Source of the DNA: DATLWN01 sp964492895
GTDB lineage: Bacteria > Pseudomonadota > Zetaproteobacteria > Mariprofundales > Mariprofundaceae
Assembly: GCA_964492895.1 (NCBI GenBank)
Contig: CAZBLR010000022.1
Coordinates: 1-29,533 of the forward strand
Length of the DNA: 29,533 bases
Reading direction: 5' to 3'
The position numbers were made by a program, and so were the translations under genes. Below the pieces are notes generated by a model. That model was not told where the DNA came from and made no database searches. It saw only the letters and a program-made list of their open reading frames with translations. Below are positions 25,045 through 29,533 of this stretch, piece after piece; position 1 is the stretch's first letter; each line of letters opens with the position of its first letter.

Positions 25045-25241
25045 TGGTACAACCTCCGGCCGAATCCGCCTCCGATCGTAGCCGGCATGCCCGTTCCGAT
25101 AAAGGAGCTCAATGGGAGCGTTGGGGGGTGTTTTATCCCCCGACGCGGCGGCACGGGTTCGGTTCCGAAAGCGGCAACGGTTGACTACACTCGTTGCACA
25201 GTAGGGCGCCGCCATATCCCGACAAGCAACACGGAGTAACG

Positions 25242-25310
25242 ATGGACGCATCTCGTGGCAGTGCACATGCCGTGATCCTTCCCGTATCCACCCGGCGGCG
25301 CCATGTTTGA
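25242..25310 (+). CDS. Small upstream ORF overlapping the hydrolase start
   Basis: A 22-codon ORF (MDASRGSAHAVILPVSTRRR then HV) preceded by GGAG with five-base spacing. Its TGA (25308-25310) lies eight bases into the alpha/beta hydrolase gene, whose own ATG (25303) lacks a ribosome-binding site. This arrangement suits translational coupling or a regulatory leader peptide. No homology is recognised, so it could be chance. Confidence is limited because short ORFs are common in GC-rich DNA. Confidence 0.35.
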   Translation: MDASRGSAHAVILPVSTRRRHV

Positions 25311-26271
25311 CGCGCTGTCGGTGGCGCTGCTGCTGGTCGCGCTGAGCGCGCTGGCGGTGAGTCTCGGCGGCCCGAAGACGCCGCCGCCGATGACCATCGT
25401 CAACGAGCAGTTCAAGGCCATCGATTTCTCGGGCCTGCCGCCGCTGCTGTATTACGAGGCGAATGATGGCGAGCAGCTTGCCTACCGCGCCTACATGCCG
25501 TCGGTACCAACCGCGGGGAGCGTGGTGCTGGTGCACGGTTCCTCGGGGAGCAGCCGCAGCCTGCACCTGCTGGCCAAGGGTTTCGCGGCCGCGGGGGTTG
25601 CCGTCTACGTACCGGATATCCGCGGGCACGGCGCCTCCGGCAGCACGGGCACGATCGCCTACGTCGGCCAGCTCGAGGACGACCTCGAGGCCTTCGTGCG
25701 GCGGGCGGTGCCGGCGGCGCCGGTCACCCTGGTCGGCTTCTCGGCCGGCGGCGGTTTCGTGATCCGCTTCGCCGGCAGCGAGCGCCAGGGCCTGTTCCAT
25801 AGCTACCTGCTGCTGTCGCCGTTCCTGGGCGAGGACGCGCCGAACCTGCGTCCGAACGGCGGCGGCTGGGTCGACGTCGGCATGCCTCGCATGCTGGCCC
25901 TGGCCGCGCTGAATTCCGTCGGCATCCGCTGGTTCAACGACCTGCCGGTCATCCGCTTCGCGCTGAACGAGGAGGCGAAGACCTTCCTGACGCCGTCCTA
26001 TTCGTACTCGCTGGCCGAGAACTTCCGTCCGCAGCACGACTACGAGCAGAACATCCGGGACATCCATCGCCCCTGCGCCGTCGTGGCCGGCGCCGCCGAC
26101 GACGTGTTCTACACGGACCGGCTGAAGCCGACGTTCCGGGCGCTGGGCAAGCCCTGGCCGGTTACGCTGCTGCCGGGCATCGGCCACGCCGCCCTGACCC
26201 TGGACCCGCGCGGCATCGCCGCCGCCGTCCGTGCAGTGCAGAACCTGCAGGAGCGCAGACAAGGGTCGTAA
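25303..26271 (+). CDS. Membrane-anchored alpha/beta hydrolase
   Basis: A 322-residue serine-hydrolase-fold protein with an N-terminal hydrophobic anchor (about 5-22). The oxyanion region is VVLVHGSSGSSRS (about 74-86). The nucleophile elbow is GFSAGG with Ser147. An acid is in VAGAADDVFY (Asp266 or Asp267), and the histidine is His295 in GIGHAAL. PDIRGHGASG resembles monoglyceride-lipase or lysophospholipase-type members. The substrate cannot be told from sequence. The ATG has no ribosome-binding site of its own; a small ORF with a good one ends across it. Its 3' end is about 58 bases before the scaffold gap. Confidence 0.88.
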   Translation: MFDALSVALLLVALSALAVSLGGPKTPPPMTIVNEQFKAIDFSGLPPLLYYEANDGEQLAYRAYMPSVPTAGSVVLVHGSSGSSRSLHLLAKGFAAAGVAVYVPDIRGHGASGSTGTIAYVGQLEDDLEAFVRRAVPAAPVTLVGFSAGGGFVIRFAGSERQGLFHSYLLLSPFLGEDAPNLRPNGGGWVDVGMPRMLALAALNSVGIRWFNDLPVIRFALNEEAKTFLTPSYSYSLAENFRPQHDYEQNIRDIHRPCAVVAGAADDVFYTDRLKPTFRALGKPWPVTLLPGIGHAALTLDPRGIAAAVRAVQNLQERRQGS

Positions 26272-26303
26272 CCGGTAACGGTGGTCGTTGGCCATGCGTG
26301 CGA

Positions 26304-26329
26304 ATCCCGTATGGCGTCCCAAACGGGAT
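26304..26329. repeat. Inverted repeat at the left edge of the scaffold gap
   Basis: ATCCCGT (26304-26310) and ACGGGAT (26323-26329) form a perfect seven-base stem around ATGGCGTCCCAA. The right arm is the T-arm strand of a tRNA-like 3' end, and the left arm repeats it in inverse orientation just past the CCA. It may be a natural hairpin after the tRNA or an assembly fold-back at the contig end. Confidence 0.45.
26312..26329 (-). tRNA. Possible 3' end of a tRNA-Glu running into the gap
   Basis: On the minus strand the bases read ATCCCGTTTGGGACGCCA. This fits the T-stem 3' strand, acceptor 3' strand TTGGGAC, discriminator G and CCA of a tRNA, and resembles the 3' end of bacterial tRNA-Glu. The remainder would lie in the N-run. 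Only 18 bases are visible, so identity and completeness are uncertain. Confidence 0.4.
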
Positions 26330-26429
26330 NNNNNNNNNNNNNNNNNNNNNNNNNNNNNNNNNNNNNNNNNNNNNNNNNNNNNNNNNNNNNNNNNNNNNNN
26401 NNNNNNNNNNNNNNNNNNNNNNNNNNNNN
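26330..26429. other. Scaffold gap (100 Ns)
   Basis: A run of exactly 100 Ns, a conventional placeholder, so the true length is unknown. The same 19 bases, ATGGCGTCCCAAACGGGAT, stand at both edges (26311-26329 and 26430-26448), indicating that assembly broke on a repeat derived from a tRNA 3' end. Confidence 0.99.
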
Positions 26430-26430
26430 A

Positions 26431-26454
26431 TGGCGTCCCAAACGGGATTCGAAC
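26431..26454 (-). tRNA. Truncated tRNA-Glu-like 3' fragment right of the gap
   Basis: On the minus strand the fragment reads GTTCGAATCCCG then TTTGGGACGCCA: T-loop, T-stem 3' strand, acceptor strand, discriminator G and CCA. The bases before the T-loop (CCATA) do not pair with CCCGT, so the rest of the tRNA is absent and this is a 3' remnant. It starts 11 bases after the dedA stop. Such remnants are often att sites left by elements integrating in tRNA genes. Confidence 0.55.
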
Positions 26455-26465
26455 TATGGAGGGGC

Positions 26466-27065
26466 TCAGCCCTCGGTTTTGCCGTTGTCGTCGTCGCCGA
26501 GTTTGCGCACCACGTGATGGTGGGCGAATTTGAAGTAGAGGGCGACGCCGAGCAGCGTGATGGTGACGACGGTGACCACGAGGCCATGGACGCCGAAGCG
26601 ATCCATGATGGCGATCGCCGCCAGGCCCAGCAGGTGGCCGCCCAGGTAGATCACGAAGGCCCAGGACAGGCAGTTGATGATCTGCAGGAAGAAGAAGCGC
26701 TTGAAATCGATCGACGAGCAGCCGAACAGGATGGCCGAGATCAGGCGCGTGCCGTACAGGTACTGGAAGATGAAGATCGACCAGTGGGCGTAGTGATCGA
26801 GGATCTTGTTGGCCTTGGGGTAGTGTTTGTAGAGGAAGGGCACGGCGCGGATGATCTGCATGCCGCGCCAGCGGCCGACGGCGAAGAACACCAGGTGACC
26901 GATGAAGGCGCCGCCGGCGGCGGCGACGATGACCTTCCACGGTTCCATGATGCCGGCGGCGGCCAGGGCGGCGGCGGCGATGAATACGGATTCGCCTTCG
27001 ATGAAGGTCCAGATGAAGACGGCCCAGTAACCGTACAGGTCGATCAGATGGTGTGCCGTATCCAT
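26466..27065 (-). CDS. DedA family membrane protein
   Basis: A 199-residue polytopic membrane protein. The DedA/SNARE-associated signature is visible: an early acidic FIEGESVFIAAAALAAAG, AVGRWRG, and the FQYLYGTRLISAILFGCSSI arginine stretch. FLQIINCLSWAFVIYLGGHLLG and a last helix follow, then a charged tail ending DDDNGKTEG. DedA proteins affect membrane homeostasis, and some members flip polyprenyl or phospholipid carriers; which applies here is unknown. It follows hisF after 50 bases and may be co-transcribed, though it has no link to histidine synthesis. Confidence 0.92.
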   Translation of the reverse strand: MDTAHHLIDLYGYWAVFIWTFIEGESVFIAAAALAAAGIMEPWKVIVAAAGGAFIGHLVFFAVGRWRGMQIIRAVPFLYKHYPKANKILDHYAHWSIFIFQYLYGTRLISAILFGCSSIDFKRFFFLQIINCLSWAFVIYLGGHLLGLAAIAIMDRFGVHGLVVTVVTITLLGVALYFKFAHHHVVRKLGDDDNGKTEG

Positions 27066-27115
27066 ACAGGGCGCCTAGCTACCGCAAACCGTTGTGGAAT
27101 GAAAGGTCATGGCGA

Positions 27116-27883
27116 TTACAGGCGCACCGGGATGCCACGGCTGGCGAGATAGCGCTTGGCCTCGCCGATCGTGTGCTCGCCGAAATGGAAGATGCTGGCG
27201 GCTAGCACCGCATCGGCCTTGCCCTCGCTCAGTCCCTCGGCAAGATGCTCCAGCGTGCCCACGCCGCCCGAGGCGATCACCGGCGCCGGCACGGCCTCGG
27301 CCACGGCCCGCGTCAGCGGGATGTCGTAGCCCTCTCTGGTGCCGTCGGCGTCCATGCTGGTCAGCAGGATCTCGCCGGCCCCGTAGTCGCACATGCGCAT
27401 GGCCCATTCGACGGCATCGATGCCGGTCGGCTTGCGCCCGCCGTGCGTGAAGCATTCCCAGTGCCCTTCGGGACCGGATCCGACGCGCTTGGCGTCGACG
27501 GCGACGACGATGGTCGAGGATCCGAAGCGCTCGGCCGCCTCGCGCACGAACTCGGGGCGCACGATGGCGGCGGTGTTGATCGACACCTTGTCGGCGCCGG
27601 CATGCAGCAGGGCTTCGATGTCGGACAGTTCCTTGACGCCGCCGCCGACGGTCAGCGGCATGAACACGTGTTCGGCCACGGCCGTGACCATGTCGTACAG
27701 CGTGCCGCGGTTCTCGTGGCTGGCGCGGATGTCCAGGAAGGTCAGCTCGTCCGCACCCTGTTCGTCGTAGCGCACCGCAGCCTCGACCGGGTCGCCGGCA
27801 TCGATGATGTCGACGAACTGCACGCCCTTGACGACGCGGCCCTCGGCCACGTCCAGGCAGGGGATAATCCTTTTGGATAGCAT
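27116..27883 (-). CDS. hisF: Imidazole glycerol phosphate synthase cyclase subunit
   Basis: With HisH it converts PRFAR and glutamine-derived ammonia to imidazole glycerol phosphate and AICAR. The 255-residue TIM barrel has catalytic Asp11 (IIPCLDVAEGRVVKG) and Asp130 (VVAVDAKRVGSGP), as in the canonical enzyme. LTVGGGVKELSDIE and VIASGGVGTLEHL hold the two phosphate sites. The start MLSKRIIPCLDV is standard. No strong ribosome-binding site is visible; the preceding 127 bases up to hisA are filled by a structured repeat element. Confidence 0.97.
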   Translation of the reverse strand: MLSKRIIPCLDVAEGRVVKGVQFVDIIDAGDPVEAAVRYDEQGADELTFLDIRASHENRGTLYDMVTAVAEHVFMPLTVGGGVKELSDIEALLHAGADKVSINTAAIVRPEFVREAAERFGSSTIVVAVDAKRVGSGPEGHWECFTHGGRKPTGIDAVEWAMRMCDYGAGEILLTSMDADGTREGYDIPLTRAVAEAVPAPVIASGGVGTLEHLAEGLSEGKADAVLAASIFHFGEHTIGEAKRYLASRGIPVRL

Positions 27884-27899
27884 TACTTGGACCGCCTGC

Positions 27900-27979
27900 G
27901 GGCATCCTGCCCTTCGGCTTTGGACGCTGCGCAGGCGCGCGGTCCTGCTGCGCTTACGGGCTCGGTTGGCTCGCCCGCC
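27900..27979 (-). repeat. Structured intercistronic element between hisA and hisF
   Basis: Bases 27905-27979 align without gaps with 29387-29461 upstream of hisH, about 70% identical. Three hairpins are kept: CGGGC/GCCCG (27957-27961 with 27973-27977), GCAGG/CCTGC (27931-27935 with 27944-27948), and GGGCA-TCC-TGCCC (27900-27912), whose minus-strand loop is GGA. It lies 17 bases before the hisF start, in hisF orientation. It contains no credible gene. Confidence 0.7.
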
Positions 27980-28010
27980 CCGCGTCCTGCGGGGAATGTA
28001 GCGCGCCAGA

Positions 28011-28751
28011 TCATGCTGCGAGCTCCGTCAGGGCGGCGGCGAAATCGAGCGTGCCCTCGTAGATGGCGCGCCCCGTGATGGCGCCGCAGATGCCTTCGTC
28101 GAGGTGCGCCGCCAGGCGCAGCACGTCGTCCAGGCGCGCCACGCCGCCGGAGGCGATGACCGGGATCGACACGGCGCGGGCCAGGCGCAAGGTCTCCTCG
28201 ATATTCGGGCCGGACAGCATGCCGTCGCGGGCGATGTCGGTGTAGACGATGGCGGCCACACCCGCATCCTCGAAGCGGCGGGCCAGATCGACGGCGGCGA
28301 CGTCGGTGACGTCGTCCCAGCCGTGCACGGCGACCATGCCGCCCTTGGCGTCGATGCCCACGCAGATCTGTTCCGGGAAGGCCCGGCAGGCCTCGGTGAC
28401 CAGGCCCGGGTTCGACACCGCCGCCGAGCCCAGGATCACGCGCTGCACGCCGAGTTCCAGCGTCTGCCCGATGGTGGCCAGATCGCGCAGGCCGCCACCC
28501 AGCTGTACCGGGATGTCCAGCGCCGCACAGATGCCCTGTACCACGGTCCGGTTCTCCGGCTTGCCGGCGAAGGCGCCGTCGAGGTCCACGACGTGCAGGC
28601 GCCTGGCGCCCTGGGCCTGCCAGCGCCGGGCCATGGCCACCGGATCGTCGCCGTAGTCGGTGGCGTCCTCCATGCGGCCCTGCTTCAGGCGCACGCAGTG
28701 CCCGCCCTTCAGGTCGATCGCCGGGATCAGTTCGAAATTCAGGGTTGCCAT
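28011..28751 (-). CDS. hisA: Phosphoribosylformimino-5-aminoimidazole carboxamide ribotide isomerase
   Basis: Opens the ribose ring of ProFAR to PRFAR, the step before HisHF. The 246-residue TIM barrel has catalytic Asp13 (LIPAIDLKGGHCVRLKQG) and the second Asp134 (VGIDAKGGMV). VQLGGGLRD and VIASGGVARLDD are its phosphate-binding loops. Its start overlaps the end of hisH by 13 bases, which supports coupled translation. Length is typical. Confidence 0.97.
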   Translation of the reverse strand: MATLNFELIPAIDLKGGHCVRLKQGRMEDATDYGDDPVAMARRWQAQGARRLHVVDLDGAFAGKPENRTVVQGICAALDIPVQLGGGLRDLATIGQTLELGVQRVILGSAAVSNPGLVTEACRAFPEQICVGIDAKGGMVAVHGWDDVTDVAAVDLARRFEDAGVAAIVYTDIARDGMLSGPNIEETLRLARAVSIPVIASGGVARLDDVLRLAAHLDEGICGAITGRAIYEGTLDFAAALTELAA

Positions 28752-29374
28752 CGGATGAATGCCTCCAGCATCGCCAGTCCGGCGCGCTGCGATTTCTCGG
28801 GGTGGAACTGCACGCCCACGATGTTGTCGCGGCCGATGGCCGCGGCGAACGGGTAGGCGCCGTAGCTGCACGCGGCCAGGATATGCTTCGGCTCCGCCGG
28901 CACGCAGACGTAGGAATGCACGTAGTAGGCCTGCTGGCCGATCAGCGGCGCCAGCACCGGGTGCGGCTCGGCCTCGGAGGCCAGCACCACGTCGTTCCAG
29001 CCCATGTGCGGGATCTTGAAGCCCTGGGCCGGGTGCGTGTCGGGAAAGGCCTTGACGCTGCCGGGGATCAGGCCGAGGCCGGGATAGCGGCCGAACTCGT
29101 AGGAGACGTCCATCAGCACCTGCATGCCCAGGCAGATGCCGAGGTAGGGGGTGCCGCCGTGGATGCGTTCGACGATGGCCTCGCCCAGGCCGGTGCGCGC
29201 CAGGGCCCCGGCGCAGTCGCGGAAGGCGCCGACGCCGGGCAGCACGATGCGCTCGGCCCCGGCCAGCCCGTCGGGACCGTCCACCAGGCGCACGCGCCCG
29301 CCCACCTGCTCCAGGGCCTTGCCCACGGAGTGCAGGTTGCCCATGCCGTAATTTACCAGTGCGATATCGTTCAT
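28739..29374 (-). CDS. hisH: Imidazole glycerol phosphate synthase glutaminase subunit
   Basis: Glutamine amidotransferase that supplies ammonia to HisF. The 211-residue class I glutaminase has the nucleophile Cys81 in LGICLGMQVLMD and His191/Glu193 in VGVQFHPEKS. The N-terminus ALVNYGMGNLHSVGKAL is standard, fixing the start at 29374; upstream codons in this frame belong to the structured repeat. AGGAG about ten bases before the ATG lies in the loop and 3' arm of an AGGC/GCCT hairpin, so access to it may be structure-dependent. hisB is expected just outside the window. Confidence 0.97.
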   Translation of the reverse strand: MNDIALVNYGMGNLHSVGKALEQVGGRVRLVDGPDGLAGAERIVLPGVGAFRDCAGALARTGLGEAIVERIHGGTPYLGICLGMQVLMDVSYEFGRYPGLGLIPGSVKAFPDTHPAQGFKIPHMGWNDVVLASEAEPHPVLAPLIGQQAYYVHSYVCVPAEPKHILAACSYGAYPFAAAIGRDNIVGVQFHPEKSQRAGLAMLEAFIRWQP

Positions 29375-29382
29375 GCGGCTGC

Positions 29383-29477
29383 AGGCTCCTGCCTTTCGCC
29401 TTTTGCCACTTCGCAAAAGCGCGGTTTTGCTGCGTTGCCGGGCGCATGGGATGCGCCCGCCACCCATCCGTGGGTGG
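29383..29477 (-). repeat. Structured intercistronic element upstream of hisH
   Basis: Second copy of the his element. Hairpins are AGGC-TCCT-GCCT (29383-29394), GCAAAA/TTTTGC (29413-29418 with 29425-29430) around GCGCGG, and CGGGCGCA/TGCGCCCG (29439-29446 with 29452-29459). An added CCACCCA/TGGGTGG (29460-29466 with 29471-29477) has minus-strand loop CGGA. The middle stem differs from the hisA/hisF copy by paired changes (GG/CC to AA/TT). It lies nine bases before the hisH start. Confidence 0.7.
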
Positions 29478-29533
29478 GTGGGGCGGCGTACTTTAGCGGT
29501 CCGGCTTGCATCTGGCGATCTCTAGGCAGTGCC

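Noticed and set aside
24418..26940. Very long minus-strand frame running through the N gap
   Set aside because: It is open only because Ns are read as unknown residues; its right part is antisense to the hydrolase and out of frame with dedA.
29375..29467. N-terminal extension of HisH to 29467
   Set aside because: The added residues are encoded by the his repeat element; HisH normally begins at MNDIALVNYGMGN.
29522..29533. Possible last codons of hisB (Gly-Thr-Ala-stop on the minus strand)
   Set aside because: Three codons are too few to support a call; only the expected gene order suggests it.

Overview
The window is a high-GC chromosomal segment with one scaffold gap of 100 Ns (26330-26429), so it is probably a draft or metagenome-derived assembly. 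Gene order and protein types point to a gammaproteobacterium: lepA-lepB-DUF4845-rnc-era-recO-pdxJ-acpS, sdhCDAB followed directly by sdhE, and a hisH-hisA-hisF run. This placement is an inference from synteny and protein character. Encoding an alternative complex III (ACIII) suggests a respiratory chain of the kind reported in some chemolithotrophs, but nothing in the window shows what the electron donor is.

Layout. 1-6159 (+): a tightly packed operon of translation, secretion, RNA-processing and cofactor genes, many overlapping by 1-4 bases (lepA end, lepB, DUF4845, rnc, era, recO, pdxJ, acpS, NAD(P)HX repair enzyme). 6183-10652 (+): succinate dehydrogenase sdhCDAB, the flavinylation factor sdhE, and a lipoprotein that fuses a DUF1573 domain to a c-type cytochrome. 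10788-11456 (+): rpe. 11604-19212 (+): a complete seven-gene ACIII operon (actA, actB as two separate genes, actC, actD, actE, actF) closed by a strong terminator. 19489-21999 (+): glycogen phosphorylase. 22018-24287 (-): panB-panC-panD, the pantoate/beta-alanine pathway. 24418-25044 (-): an unrecognised lipoprotein. 25242-26271 (+): a small upstream ORF overlapping an alpha/beta hydrolase. 26304-26454: the scaffold gap, flanked on both sides by the 3' end of a tRNA that looks like tRNA-Glu. 26466-29374 (-): dedA, hisF, hisA, hisH.

The respiratory genes form one functional story. Sdh feeds electrons from succinate into quinone, and ACIII oxidises quinol and passes electrons through its pentahaem and monohaem cytochromes to a periplasmic carrier. 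The DUF1573-cytochrome lipoprotein lies between them. No terminal oxidase or bc1 complex is in the window.

The least expected signal is in intercistronic DNA. Four gaps (sdhA/sdhB, panB/panC, hisA/hisF, and upstream of hisH) hold related hairpin-rich elements, all in the same orientation as the gene that follows. The two his copies align without gaps over 75 bases and keep a stem through paired base changes. Three of the four present GGA in a hairpin loop, a feature known from CsrA/RsmA targets. The panB/panC gap also holds a separate 97-base imperfect inverted repeat.
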